Assembly (NCBI RefSeq): GCF_009931115.1
Contig: NZ_CP047491.1
Coordinates: 2,369,501-2,433,500 of the forward strand
DNA length: 64,000 nucleotides
DNA from: Microbulbifer hydrolyticus
Lineage (GTDB): Bacteria; Pseudomonadota; Gammaproteobacteria; Pseudomonadales; Cellvibrionaceae
Direction of reading: 5' to 3'
Shown: one piece after another, positions 26,327 through 35,343 of the stretch
How positions within the stretch are numbered: the first letter of the stretch is position 1
Layout of the letters: each line of letters begins with the position of its first letter
The notes under the pieces: model-generated
The model's database searches: none
What the model was told of the DNA's origin: nothing
Seen by the model: the letters and a program-made list of their open reading frames with translations, nothing else
Program-made: the position numbers and the translations under genes

Positions 26327-26977
26327 ATGTGCAGCTTATTTGATGTAGACGACCACGCCGGCATCGAGCGATTTGTCGATGAGCATGGCATCGCCCATCC
26401 GCAGCGTATGATCTTCGGCCGCCGGCGCCGCCCTACCTCACAGGTGAGCATTGTCACTGCACGGCACGGCACAGCGGAGATTGAAAACGCTATCTGGCAT
26501 CTGTACCTGCAGCGGGATGGCGACGGCTGGAAACCCCACAAAAAGTACTGGTCCATCAACAGCAACTGGAAAAAGCTCGGGCAGCGGCCCGAGTACCGCA
26601 AGTCCCGCTGCCTGATTCCCGCCAGCGCCTGGGTGGAGAGCCAGCACGGGGACAACCCGGTGGAATTCAGTTTTGGCGAGCACGCTCCGTTCTTTTTCTG
26701 TGGGCTCTACAAGACCTGGGGGGACACCCTGAGCTGCAGCATCATTACCCTGGACGCGCACCCGGACACAAAGAAATACCATGAAAAAAGCTTTCCGATG
26801 ATCGCACCGGAGGACTCCGGATTTATCGAGCAGTGGCTGGGGCCTGCGGAGGACACCATGGCATTCGAGCCCTACCTGCATGCCAGCACGGAGGTGGGAG
26901 GGAAACAGTTGATGGTTCAACCGGTGGAGAGGGCCACGTCTACCGAATACACCGCGGCGGCACACGTCGTCAATTGA
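26327..26977 (+). CDS. SRAP (SOS response-associated peptidase/HMCES) family protein, divergent
   Basis: A 216-residue protein of the SRAP family (YedK/HMCES), which shields abasic sites in single-stranded DNA by a covalent link through Cys2. Translation from this ATG places Cys at position 2 (MCSLFDVDD). The family Asn (SINSNWKKLG), the Glu (CLIPASAWVES) and the His (KYHEKSFPMI) are recognisable, but the usual MCGR opening is altered to MCSL. The start is fixed by the requirement for Cys2; an upstream in-frame start is not used. Probably a single-gene unit; no clear LexA box is seen. Confidence 0.85.
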   Translation: MCSLFDVDDHAGIERFVDEHGIAHPQRMIFGRRRRPTSQVSIVTARHGTAEIENAIWHLYLQRDGDGWKPHKKYWSINSNWKKLGQRPEYRKSRCLIPASAWVESQHGDNPVEFSFGEHAPFFFCGLYKTWGDTLSCSIITLDAHPDTKKYHEKSFPMIAPEDSGFIEQWLGPAEDTMAFEPYLHASTEVGGKQLMVQPVERATSTEYTAAAHVVN

Positions 26978-27211
26978 TGGCGATGTTGCACATCCTCAGC
27001 TGCGGGAGCTGTCCCACTCCCGCGCTGCCTTTCTGGTTTGTTGTTTGCTGTCAAAGCGATCAGCGGACTTTGCCCGGATATGGGCGCCACCTTTGCGCAA
27101 CAGCGGGTTTTGCGCAACCGGATTGCCCGGTGTGCGCCGTTCTCTTACGGAAACTTTCAGCGAAATTTTCCGCTCCGGTTTTTTCTTCAATAATATCTCC
27201 TATCGATTCAA

Positions 27212-28420
27212 TCAACCCTTTACGCAGATTACCTGCTTGAGGGTATGCACTACATCCACCAGGTCACGCTGGTTTTCCATCACCTGATCGATGTCCTTGT
27301 AAGCTCCGGGAATCTCATCGATCACCCCCTTGTCCTTACGGCACTGCACACCGCGAGTCTGGGCTTCCAGGTCATCCCGCGTGAAACGTTTGCGCGCCGC
27401 GGTGCGACTCATACGCCGCCCTGCCCCGTGGGCACAGGAGCAGAAAGACTCGGTATTACCGAGGCCGCGCACGATGTATGAACGCGCGCCCATGGAGCCG
27501 GGAATAATACCCAGCTGGTCTTTCTGCGCGCTGATCGCCCCCTTGCGGGTGACAAACACATCGCGGCCAAAGTGCTTCTCCCGCACCACATAATTGTGGT
27601 GGCAGTTGATCGCTTCGCTCTCCAGCGTGAAGGGCGGCAGGTGCTGCTGCAGCACACCCACAACCAGTTTCATCATCTCCTGACGGTTTACCCGTGCATA
27701 TTCCTGCGCCCAGTGCACCGCCTCGATGTAGTCATCGAAATGGGCATTGCCCTCACTGAAATACGCCAGGTCGCGGTCCGGAAGGTTGTGCATATGCCCC
27801 TCCATATCCCGCTTCGCCAGCTGGATGAAATGCTGACCAATGGCATTGCCAATGCCACGACTGCCGGAGTGCAGCATCACCCATACCCGGTTGTTCTCGT
27901 CGAGACAGATCTCGATAAAGTGATTGCCACCACCCAACGTGCCCACCTGGGTGACCCAGGTTTCCTGCGGATTGCGCAGTTTTTTCAGCAGTTGCGGGTG
28001 TTTCGCAAACAGCATGTCGGCACCAGAAGCCAGCGTCTGCGCCGCCGCTTCGCGGGCGCTCACCCGCTTGTGGCGGGCAAACCCGACCGGCACACGCCGC
28101 TCGATCGCTTCGCGCAGCGGCTTCAGGTTATCCGGCAGCTGGTTGGCATGTAGCGAGGTGCGCACCGCATTCATGCCACAGCCGATATCCACACCCACCG
28201 CCGCCGGAATAATGGCACCGACGGTCGGGATAACAGATCCCACCGTGGCACCAATCCCCATATGGACATCCGGCATCGCCGCCACATGGGAATGGATGAT
28301 GGGCAGCTGGGCGATATTCTTCAGTTGTTGCAATGCCGCGTTTTCCACGTCTTCCGTGTAAATCTTGACCGGCACGGTGCCGGGTGGTGCATTGCCGTTA
28401 AGTACCATTTTTACAGGCAT
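27212..28420 (-). CDS. rtcB: RNA-splicing ligase RtcB
   Basis: A 402-residue GTP/Mn-dependent RNA ligase. The guanylylated histidine lies in CAHGAGRRMSRTAA (about 331). Metal ligands are in GVDIGCGMNAVR (about 81), GTLGGGNHFIE and LHSGSRG. It joins 2',3'-cyclic phosphate (or 3'-phosphate) and 5'-OH ends, for example in damaged tRNA or rRNA. No RtcA, RtcR or archease gene is adjacent. The 5' region contains its own promoter and terminator upstream of the start codon, described separately. Confidence 0.95.
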   Translation of the reverse strand: MPVKMVLNGNAPPGTVPVKIYTEDVENAALQQLKNIAQLPIIHSHVAAMPDVHMGIGATVGSVIPTVGAIIPAAVGVDIGCGMNAVRTSLHANQLPDNLKPLREAIERRVPVGFARHKRVSAREAAAQTLASGADMLFAKHPQLLKKLRNPQETWVTQVGTLGGGNHFIEICLDENNRVWVMLHSGSRGIGNAIGQHFIQLAKRDMEGHMHNLPDRDLAYFSEGNAHFDDYIEAVHWAQEYARVNRQEMMKLVVGVLQQHLPPFTLESEAINCHHNYVVREKHFGRDVFVTRKGAISAQKDQLGIIPGSMGARSYIVRGLGNTESFCSCAHGAGRRMSRTAARKRFTRDDLEAQTRGVQCRKDKGVIDEIPGAYKDIDQVMENQRDLVDVVHTLKQVICVKG

Positions 28421-28480
28421 AACTTGTCCCTGGATTTCTCCACGTAAGTAGTAATGTGCCTTTCAAAAAACCCGGAATTA

Positions 28481-28512
28481 AAAACGAAAAAGCCCCGGCG
28501 ATAGCCAGGGCT
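28481..28512 (-). terminator. Intrinsic terminator in the leader upstream of rtcB
   Basis: On the minus strand, AGCCCTGGC-TATC-GCCGGGGCT (one G-U pair in a 9-bp stem) is followed by TTTTTCGTTTT. It reads in the same direction as rtcB but lies about 60 bases before the rtcB start codon, so it either ends a separate RNA or attenuates rtcB. Confidence 0.85.
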
Positions 28513-28640
28513 TCAGAGAGATCTGGCTTGAAAGGCGGTAACACCTTTCAAGCGCGAGCACATGAAAGGCGGTTCAGTTAGAACTCAAGAGTATTCTCCG
28601 TTTTGGCATTTCATGGCTCCTGTTTCGTGGGTAAAAGTTG
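28481..28640 (-). ncRNA. Candidate structured small RNA or attenuated rtcB leader
   Basis: Between a minus-strand promoter-like pair (28647-28674) and an intrinsic terminator (28481-28512) is about 160 nt without a convincing gene. It contains a perfect 9-bp hairpin, CTTGAAAGG-N8-CCTTTCAAG (28527-28552). A second pairing (CATGAAA with TTTCATG, on the minus strand about 28614 and 28562) would close another domain. TGAAAGGCGGT occurs twice. A nine-codon reading frame (MKCQNGEYS) exists but its ribosome site is too close. RtcB genes in some bacteria are linked to Y-RNA-like RNAs; whether this is related is unknown. Confidence 0.5.
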
Positions 28641-28646
28641 CGGCAA

Positions 28647-28674
28647 AGGATATTGCCTGCAATCCTCGTGTCAA
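28647..28674 (-). promoter_or_regulatory. Sigma-70-like promoter upstream of the rtcB leader RNA
   Basis: Reading the minus strand: -35 TTGACA (28674-28669), 16-base spacer, -10 TATCCT (28652-28647). It faces rtcB and the terminator at 28481. Confidence 0.55.
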
Positions 28675-28848
28675 TAGATTTTTATACTTTTTGTATGTCG
28701 GCCCGCCACTGGTGCTGGCCCGCCGGGGTTTTACCAGGCCTTTGTCATCCTTATATACTCAGGCCTTTGCATTGAAAGCGGTTTAAATAGAACTTTATAT
28801 ACGGCCCCTAGCGCTGAGGGCTTGCCGCCAGCACGAAACCAACCCTGA

Positions 28849-30720
28849 ATGGAAACAACCAGTATGGCCCTGACGCAGATTCCGGATATCAACCGCACCC
28901 CGCTGACCCGCAGGCATCCTTGGCTGGGTGTGTTTAGTGCGCTGTTACTGGCGGCCGCCACCACGAGCACGATGGCGGCCACTGAGCTCAGCGCTCCCCT
29001 GCCAAAACTGCTGCCCTGGCATGGCGCCTCTGAAAAGCTTATTCAGAAATCCGGCGATTGGGTGACGCCTGCTGAATCCAGCGACTTCAAAACAACCCCC
29101 GATTACGAGAACACCAGAGCCTTCGCCAGCAGGCTGGCCGAGGCCAGCGCCAATATCCAGGTCGAGGACATCGGCAGCGCCACCAGTGGCCGCAAGATTC
29201 AGCTGATAACCGTCAGTGACGGTGGCAGCGACCCAAGAACCAATGACAAACCGACCCTGCTGGTGCAGGCAGGAATCCACTCCGGGGAAATTGACGGCAA
29301 GGATGCCAGCTTTATGCTACTGCGGGACTACATCCGGGGCGATGAAAAGCTCGACGCACTGGTCCACCAGGTCAACCTGCTGGTAATCCCCATCCTGAAT
29401 GTCGATGGCCACGAACGCTCAGGCCCTTACAACCGGATGAACCAGCGCGGCCCGGAAAACGCCGGCTGGCGCACCAATGGCAACAACCTGAACCTCAACC
29501 GCGACTACACCAAACTGGACACGCCGGAACTGCGCGCCGTAATGGACGTAATCAACGACTACCAGCCGGCGCTCTATCTGGATGTCCATGTAACCGATGG
29601 CGAGGACTACCAGTACGACATCACCTATGGCTACAACGGCGCGTTCGCCAGCGACTCCCCCGCCGTTGCCCAATGGCTGGAGACGCACTTTCAGGGGGAC
29701 GTAGACAGCGCCCTGAGCGAAGCCGGACACATCCCCGGCCCGCTGATCTTCGGCGTAAACAGTAGCGAATTCTCCGACGGTATCAGCCACTGGACCGCAA
29801 GCCCCCGCTTCTCCAATGGCCTGGGTGATCTGCGCCATACCCCAACCGTACTGGTGGAAAACCACTCTCTCAAACCCTACCGCCAGCGGGTGCTGGGAAC
29901 TTATGTCCTGATCGAGGCGGCTCTGGAATCACTGGCCGAACATGGCAGTGCGCTAAAAAGTGCGATCGACAGTGACCAGAAGCGACGGCCGCAAACCCAG
30001 GTACTGGCCTGGCGCGCGAACGAGAAACCCGATCTCACCGTCTATGCGGATAAGCCCTTCAAAGGCATCGCCTACAGGAAGTCACAAAACCCGATCAGCG
30101 GCCAGGAGCAGGTAGTATGGCTGGGCAAGGCCAAAGACTATGTTGGCCTTCCGGTATTCCGGGATGAAGTAAAGGCGGTAGAGGTACCGGTGCCCGATAC
30201 ATTCTATATCCCGCGTCACGAGCAGCTGGTCATCTCCAGACTCAAGGCGCACGGGATTGAAGTCAGCGAGCCGGAACAGAAATCCGGCACAGTTACCGAA
30301 TTCACCGCTGAAGCCCACGAATTCGCCAATGCCCCCTTCGAGGGACACTTCCGCGTGCAGGCCGAGTTCTCACAGCAACAAATAGATAAGCCGCTGGGCA
30401 ACTATGTAAAAGTCAGCACGGACCAACCACTGGGAAAACTGGCCACCGCCCTGCTCGACCCACGCGGGCCGGACTCCCTGTTTCAATGGGGGTTCTTCAA
30501 TCAGATGTTCCAGCGCACGGAATATGCCGAGCCGTATGCGCTAATTCCCCTGGCAGAGAAGATGCTGGCACAAGACCCGAAGCTCAAAAAGGAGTTTGAA
30601 CAAAAATTGAAGGACAAGGCGTTTGAAGAGAATCCCTCCGCGCGACTGGCGTTCTTCTACCAGCGCAGCTCCTACTACGATCAGGAGTACCTCAAGTATC
30701 CGGTGTTACTGCAGTACTGA
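28849..30720 (+). CDS. M14 family zinc carboxypeptidase, exported
   Basis: A protein of 618-623 residues (ATG at 28849 or 28864; the ribosome site is weak for both). A signal peptide ends near TTSTMA. The M14 catalytic domain has the zinc motif HxxE in AGIHSGEIDGKD (about 144), the substrate-binding NGNNLNLNRDYTKLDTPE, the third zinc ligand in LDVHVTDGED (about 245) and VENHSLKP. A 250-residue C-terminal extension is typical of this bacterial peptidase subgroup. It likely trims peptides in the periplasm. It is monocistronic and divergent from the rtcB leader. Confidence 0.9.
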   Translation: METTSMALTQIPDINRTPLTRRHPWLGVFSALLLAAATTSTMAATELSAPLPKLLPWHGASEKLIQKSGDWVTPAESSDFKTTPDYENTRAFASRLAEASANIQVEDIGSATSGRKIQLITVSDGGSDPRTNDKPTLLVQAGIHSGEIDGKDASFMLLRDYIRGDEKLDALVHQVNLLVIPILNVDGHERSGPYNRMNQRGPENAGWRTNGNNLNLNRDYTKLDTPELRAVMDVINDYQPALYLDVHVTDGEDYQYDITYGYNGAFASDSPAVAQWLETHFQGDVDSALSEAGHIPGPLIFGVNSSEFSDGISHWTASPRFSNGLGDLRHTPTVLVENHSLKPYRQRVLGTYVLIEAALESLAEHGSALKSAIDSDQKRRPQTQVLAWRANEKPDLTVYADKPFKGIAYRKSQNPISGQEQVVWLGKAKDYVGLPVFRDEVKAVEVPVPDTFYIPRHEQLVISRLKAHGIEVSEPEQKSGTVTEFTAEAHEFANAPFEGHFRVQAEFSQQQIDKPLGNYVKVSTDQPLGKLATALLDPRGPDSLFQWGFFNQMFQRTEYAEPYALIPLAEKMLAQDPKLKKEFEQKLKDKAFEENPSARLAFFYQRSSYYDQEYLKYPVLLQY

Positions 30721-30807
30721 GATCACCCGTATCAGAACTGGCGGGCTGCCTCCATCGGGGGCGCCTGCAATACCGTATAGCAGCGCGGCTTTACCCGCGC
30801 TGAAGCC

Positions 30808-31053
30808 CTACCAGTTCAGCTTGATGCGCAAGGGCGCGGTGTCGTCGGTCAGGCCACACATCTCCTCGTAAGGCGTCATCTGCTCCAGCCAAACCTCATC
30901 AAGAACGTGACTCCGGAAGTGGTCACGGATCTCTTCAAGGCAGTGAAACCTGTGCGGATGCGACTTCCGGTCCGTCAGAAGCTGGGCCCCGTTTTCATCA
31001 ACGGTCCGAACGAGATAAAACTGTCCCTCTAGAGAGAGGATCTGCAGGTTCAT
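30808..31053 (-). CDS. Small cytoplasmic protein, DUF6482-like
   Basis: An 81-residue protein starting MNLQILSLEGQFYLVRTVDENGAQLLTDRKSHPHRFHCLEEIRDHF, the pattern of the small DUF6482 family, whose function is unknown. A strong AAGGAGG lies six bases before the ATG, which fixes this start; the frame continues upstream without support. Confidence 0.7.
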   Translation of the reverse strand: MNLQILSLEGQFYLVRTVDENGAQLLTDRKSHPHRFHCLEEIRDHFRSHVLDEVWLEQMTPYEEMCGLTDDTAPLRIKLNW

Positions 31054-31376
31054 GTTGCCTCCTTGGGCACACGGGGCTGATAGCCCCGGCCGCACCTTTA
31101 CTTCAGCTTAAGGTGAAAGCTACGCGACAGGAAATTTGACTGCCTGCGACATAGCCGGTGTGACATGGGCAAGCTGGCTTCTTTAAAGGTCCATTCAGCG
31201 GTCCATTTAACCGTCCATTTCGATCAGCATCTAGCACCACACCAGCCTTTTGATATTTGTCAAAAACGGGCGAGTTCTTAGCGACTTCCGTTATTAAAAA
31301 ATGCACCTGCGCGGGTTAAAGTTCTTTGCAATACACCTCCGGCACCTTGGAGGCGAGCACTGATCCGGAAAACCGC
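31054..31376. other. Intergenic region, 323 bp, with a short tandem repeat
   Basis: This region separates the divergent DUF6482-like and symporter genes and should contain both promoters. The only notable structure is a three-copy 12-bp repeat at 31188-31223. No gene was recognised. Confidence 0.6.
31188..31223 (+). repeat. Three tandem 12-bp units based on (G/C)GTCCATT
   Basis: GGTCCATT-CAGC, GGTCCATT-TAAC and CGTCCATT-TCGA follow each other with a 12-bp period, about 155-190 bp upstream of the symporter ATG. The spacing is just over one helical turn. Confidence 0.85.
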
Positions 31377-32831
31377 ATGGATACATCGGTCGCCATCTAC
31401 ACCCTGGTCATTTACAAGCTCCTGCTGCTGCTCATTGGCTTCTGGTCCCAGCAAAGAACCCGGAACACAACGGATTACTTTCTCGGCAGTCGCAACCTCG
31501 GACCTGTAGTTGCTGCGGTCAGTTATGGCGCGAGCAGCGCATCCGCCTGGACGCTGCTTGGCATGAGCGGGGTCACCTACGTTCTGGGGATTTCAGCCAT
31601 CTGGATTGCGGCGGGCGCCATCGCAGGATGTGCCGTGGCATGGCTATGGATTGCACCGCGCCTGATGCAGCACACCCGGACAGTGGACCAAATAACCCTG
31701 ACAGAGTTTCTCGCCGGGGATGGCAAGCAACAGGCAGCTGGCAGCGTTACTCCCATCGCACAGATTGCCTCTGTGATTATCCTCGTGTCTTTCATTTTCT
31801 ACATTGCTGCCCAATTTCAGGGGTCGGCCACGACCTTTGCCAGTGTGTTTGACCTGCCACTGGCCGAGAGCCTGATTCTCGGTGCCGCCATCATCACCAT
31901 CTATACGTTTCTCGGCGGCTTTTGGGCCGCCAGCATTACCGATACGCTGCAAGGTATCCTGATGCTGGTTGCGGCCATTCTGTTACCGTGTACCGCCTTC
32001 GTGCACCTGGGTGGCTGGGAAGCCATCATCGACTCCGGGGTTTTCGCGGGATCGAGCTGGGTACCGACAGGAAATAATGTCGGTCTTGCCGCGGTCGGTT
32101 TCATTGTTGGCAACCTGGCCGTTGGTATAGGCACGCTCGGCCAGCCGCATCTGCTGAACCGCTTCATGGCACTGCGGGACGACCGCGCGCTCAGAACGGC
32201 CCAGTGGCTGGCCATTGGCTGGATCACTCTCATTTTTTCCTGCATGTTCGCACTCGGCCTGATGGGCAGAATCCTGGTCCCCGATCTGGCAGACCCCGAG
32301 TCACTGTTTTTCCAGCTGTCCAGCCAACTGCTCTCGCCGGTGTTGGCCGCGATGCTGCTCGCGGCCGTGCTGTCTGCCATTATGTCTACCGCCGACAGCA
32401 TGCTCTTGGTAGTCGCGTCCACCATATCCCATGACCTCAAACTGCAGCGTCTGCTGCCCGGGCGCGAGCTGCTGCTTTCGCGACTGTCGATGACGGCGGT
32501 GGCGACACTGGCGGTACTGGTTGCCCTCTACCTGCCAGCGACGATTTTTGAGCGGGTGCTGTTTGCCTGGATTGCCATAGGGTCGGCATTCGGACCGACA
32601 GTTCTCGCGCGGCTTGGGGGACTGCCGTTGGCTACCCGCACGGTGGCACACTCGATTGTTACCGGCTTCGTGCTCGCAGTAGCGCTTTACCTGCTTCCCA
32701 ACACACCCGGCGACTGGGCGGAAAGGCTCATTCCTTTCTGTGCCGCCAGTGCAGTTCTTCTAGTGCCTCTGGCTTTACGGCGATTCTCACCAAAATTTCG
32801 CACAGTACCCACCAGCGACCAGACGCCATAG
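31377..32831 (+). CDS. Sodium:solute symporter (PutP/SSS family)
   Basis: A 484-residue inner-membrane symporter with about 12-13 spans. Family motifs include NTTDYFLGSRNLGPVVAAVSYGASSASAWTLLGM near the N terminus, TLGQPHLLNRFMAL in the middle and SAIMSTADSMLLVVASTISHD, which contributes to the sodium site. This subgroup is closest to sodium/proline symporters, but proline specificity is not proven. The start is set at the ATG before DTSVAIYTLVIYK; a longer frame upstream lacks a ribosome site. Followed by a strong bidirectional terminator. Confidence 0.88.
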   Translation: MDTSVAIYTLVIYKLLLLLIGFWSQQRTRNTTDYFLGSRNLGPVVAAVSYGASSASAWTLLGMSGVTYVLGISAIWIAAGAIAGCAVAWLWIAPRLMQHTRTVDQITLTEFLAGDGKQQAAGSVTPIAQIASVIILVSFIFYIAAQFQGSATTFASVFDLPLAESLILGAAIITIYTFLGGFWAASITDTLQGILMLVAAILLPCTAFVHLGGWEAIIDSGVFAGSSWVPTGNNVGLAAVGFIVGNLAVGIGTLGQPHLLNRFMALRDDRALRTAQWLAIGWITLIFSCMFALGLMGRILVPDLADPESLFFQLSSQLLSPVLAAMLLAAVLSAIMSTADSMLLVVASTISHDLKLQRLLPGRELLLSRLSMTAVATLAVLVALYLPATIFERVLFAWIAIGSAFGPTVLARLGGLPLATRTVAHSIVTGFVLAVALYLLPNTPGDWAERLIPFCAASAVLLVPLALRRFSPKFRTVPTSDQTP

Positions 32832-32863
32832 CCTCGGATGCCCCAATCACCGGTGCGCACAAA

Positions 32864-32897
32864 CGAAAAAGCCGTGCTTATAAGCACGGCTTTTTCG
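32864..32897. terminator. Perfect 34-bp bidirectional terminator
   Basis: The palindrome CGAAAAAGCCGTGCTTA (32864-32880) is followed by its exact reverse complement (32881-32897), giving a GC stem flanked by A5 and T5 on both strands. It serves the symporter gene (plus) and the Rieske oxygenase operon (minus) and marks the left edge of the catabolic island. Confidence 0.95.
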
Positions 32898-32925
32898 CAA
32901 GCGGGTGAGGCCCGTTTGACGTGAG

Positions 32926-34104
32926 TCAGACCTCTTCAGGTTTCGTCGTGGTCTCCGCCGCCACAGGTCGCCGGGTAGGCGCGACCAGCGGCACGGTATC
33001 CAGCGCCCACTTGAAGTGGGGATTGGTGCGGCGCGCCGGGGATGGAATCGTAAATACTTTCTCTCCCTCAAACGGCTTCATGGCCTTGGTATCGATCTTC
33101 CAGCCTTTTTCCTCAATATGCTTCCTGCGAATCATACGCCAGGCACTCATGAACTTGTCCTGCTCCACAGACACTTCATGCTCGAGGGACTCCGGCAAGT
33201 AATTCGGCGACAGTTCCGAAACGATAGCGCCGTCCTCCCCGAAAACTTTGCTGGTTCGCTTCTTCGAACCTTTGTCGAATATCGGCCACTTGAAGAAATT
33301 ACGCACTTGCACGGCAAAGGAACGGGTGGTGTTCTCGTCGACGGGGGTATTGGCATCGAAAATGATCATCTCCATCCAGGAGTTCACCTTGATGTGCAGG
33401 CGGACACAGTGCCCCGGCAGGTAAAAAGCCGGCGTCACATAAGTGGCCTGTTTATCGCGGCGAAACAGTTTCATCAGACCAAAGTTGCCCTGCAACTGGG
33501 GGGGATACAGAACGTTGTCGGAGGAACCCCAGTACTCACCGCGATCCACTTTCAGGATCTGGTTCTTGTCCGCCATTTCCTTATAGCCAAAACCGGGGTG
33601 TACAAAAGACGTATGGGCGATATCGATACCGTTCTCAAGTACACGATCCACGGACCCCTGCCAGTTGTACTCAACCTCTACGGCGCGCCAGGTCTGCTTA
33701 TCGTCATATTCTGGAAAATCTGGAATGGGGTAGCGCTCCTCCTCAGGAAGATCCCCCATAAACACCCAGATCATGCCGTAGCGCTCCTGCGTGGGATAGG
33801 CATCGATGCGCGCCCGCTCCGGGATAGGCGCACCCTCTCCCCGGGATGGAATGAATTGCACTTTCCCTTCGGCGTCGAACTCCCAGCCGTGATAGGGGCA
33901 GGCCACACAATCGCGCTCGGTGGTCCAGCCCTTGGAGAGTGATCCGCCGCGATGGATACACACATCGCTCAGGCAGTTCACCTTGCCACTTTTGTCGCGA
34001 AACAGAACGAAGTTCTGTCCGAGCATTTTGACGCGGACGGGCTTATCCTTTACCGCTTTGGACCACTCTGCTACATACCACAGGTTCGTCAGCATGATTT
34101 CCAT
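32926..34104 (-). CDS. Rieske non-heme iron oxygenase, alpha subunit
   Basis: A 392-residue ring-hydroxylating-type oxygenase. The Rieske [2Fe-2S] motif is intact: CIHRGGSLSKG (about 48) and CPYHGWEFD (about 70), as C-x-H...C-x2-H. The catalytic domain holds the mononuclear iron motif DIAHTSFVH (about 161-166). The layout resembles single-component-alpha Rieske oxygenases such as VanA and, more distantly, pheophorbide a oxygenase. No reductase, ferredoxin or beta subunit gene is adjacent, so electrons must come from elsewhere. It is the last gene of the nine-gene operon beginning at 41230. The substrate is unknown. Confidence 0.92.
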   Translation of the reverse strand: MEIMLTNLWYVAEWSKAVKDKPVRVKMLGQNFVLFRDKSGKVNCLSDVCIHRGGSLSKGWTTERDCVACPYHGWEFDAEGKVQFIPSRGEGAPIPERARIDAYPTQERYGMIWVFMGDLPEEERYPIPDFPEYDDKQTWRAVEVEYNWQGSVDRVLENGIDIAHTSFVHPGFGYKEMADKNQILKVDRGEYWGSSDNVLYPPQLQGNFGLMKLFRRDKQATYVTPAFYLPGHCVRLHIKVNSWMEMIIFDANTPVDENTTRSFAVQVRNFFKWPIFDKGSKKRTSKVFGEDGAIVSELSPNYLPESLEHEVSVEQDKFMSAWRMIRRKHIEEKGWKIDTKAMKPFEGEKVFTIPSPARRTNPHFKWALDTVPLVAPTRRPVAAETTTKPEEV

Positions 34105-34187
34105 CCCAGTGTGTTATTGATCTGTACTGTTTACGCATTTGCGCTCCAGCGAGATCACTCTTGTTATCGTTGTGTTTGTTTTTTCCG

Positions 34188-35303
34188 TCAGATTTCCTGC
34201 CCTAACGGCAGCAGGCTCTGGTTGTGCTCACCCAACTTCGGCAAGCCGGTGTTCACTTGGGCCGGCTCGTGCAAATATTTAATGGGCACCCCCAGGTGAC
34301 GGTTACCCTCATCATCCTCGAAAACCATCCGCCGCTGCCACAGGTGCTCTTCGTCCAGCGCCTCGTGCAACAGGCGCACCGGTGACCAGCACACATCGAG
34401 ATCTTCAAACCATTCAGTCCATTGCGCCAGCGTGCGCAGGGAAAACTCGTGCTGCAGAAACTCGATCGCCTCCTGTTGCTCGCCGGGCGGACGCGCACAG
34501 GTTGACGCCAATTCGGGTCGCCCCAGCTTGCGGAAAAGATTCTCCGCGAACTTCACTTCGCTGCCACCGAGGGTCAAATGCCGACCATCCGCAGTGCGAT
34601 AAATACGATACATCGCATTGCCTCCCCACGAGCGCTCCCGCTTGACCACCGGCGAGCGCCCCTCGGCAAATACCGGACCAAGGGCGTTCGGCAGCCAGGC
34701 CACGAGGCTGTCCTGCATGGAAATATCCAGATAGTCACCCTGCCCGGTATCCCTGCGCCGCAACAGCGCCATTAGTATGCCCGAAAGCGCCATCAGAGAC
34801 GCGGCCATATCCGCGACCGGCATCGCAGGAGAACAGGGTTCACCATCCGCCCCCTCATTCAGGAACACGGTTCCTGAATCTGCCTGAATACTGAGATCAT
34901 GTGCGGGTTTCTGATTCTTGGGGCCGGACTGGCCGAACGCGGAGATTGAGCAGTAGACCAGACGCGGGTTGCGGGCACTGAGCGTGGCGTAGTCCAGCCC
35001 CAAACGGGCCATCGCGCCCGGACGGAAGCCCTCGACAAATACATCGGCGCTGTCGATGAGCTTCAGCAGCTGCTGTTTCTGCTGCTCGTCCTTGAGGTTG
35101 AGACAGAGGCTTTTTTTCCCGCGATGAGTATTGCGGAACCAAACCGCTTCGCCATTTTTACGCAATCCGATACGGCGCGCCGGCTCACCGGCGGGCGGCT
35201 CCACCTTGATCACCTCCGCCCCGTGGTCCGCCATCATCATGGTCAGGTGCGGTCCCGGCAAAAACAGCGAGAGGTCAACAACACGTATGCCTTGCAGTTT
35301 CAT
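34188..35303 (-). CDS. Class III (CaiB/BaiF) CoA-transferase
   Basis: A 371-residue family III CoA-transferase. It starts MKLQGIRVVDLSLFLPGPHLTMMMADHGAEVIKVEPP. The catalytic aspartate lies in KPAHDLSIQADSG (about 135), and GDYLDISMQDSL follows. These enzymes move CoA between carboxylic acids via an Asp-CoA anhydride intermediate. It precedes the Rieske gene by 83 bp and follows a second CoA-transferase by 40 bp in the same operon. It probably activates an acid made by ring or chain cleavage; the acceptor is unknown. Confidence 0.9.
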   Translation of the reverse strand: MKLQGIRVVDLSLFLPGPHLTMMMADHGAEVIKVEPPAGEPARRIGLRKNGEAVWFRNTHRGKKSLCLNLKDEQQKQQLLKLIDSADVFVEGFRPGAMARLGLDYATLSARNPRLVYCSISAFGQSGPKNQKPAHDLSIQADSGTVFLNEGADGEPCSPAMPVADMAASLMALSGILMALLRRRDTGQGDYLDISMQDSLVAWLPNALGPVFAEGRSPVVKRERSWGGNAMYRIYRTADGRHLTLGGSEVKFAENLFRKLGRPELASTCARPPGEQQEAIEFLQHEFSLRTLAQWTEWFEDLDVCWSPVRLLHEALDEEHLWQRRMVFEDDEGNRHLGVPIKYLHEPAQVNTGLPKLGEHNQSLLPLGQEI

Positions 35304-35343
35304 TGGGCGGATTGCCTCCGGTCAGAACAAGGTAATGCCCGGC

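Noticed and set aside
28481..28620. A tRNA or tRNA-like gene upstream of rtcB
   Set aside because: Some segments resemble D-arm or tRNA-Glu fragments, but no acceptor stem, anticodon arm and T-arm in proper order could be folded, so only an unassigned RNA is proposed.
32926..34104. Direct naming of the Rieske protein as pheophorbide a oxygenase
   Set aside because: It is shorter than plant PaO and lacks its C-terminal extension; only the general Rieske oxygenase family is supported.
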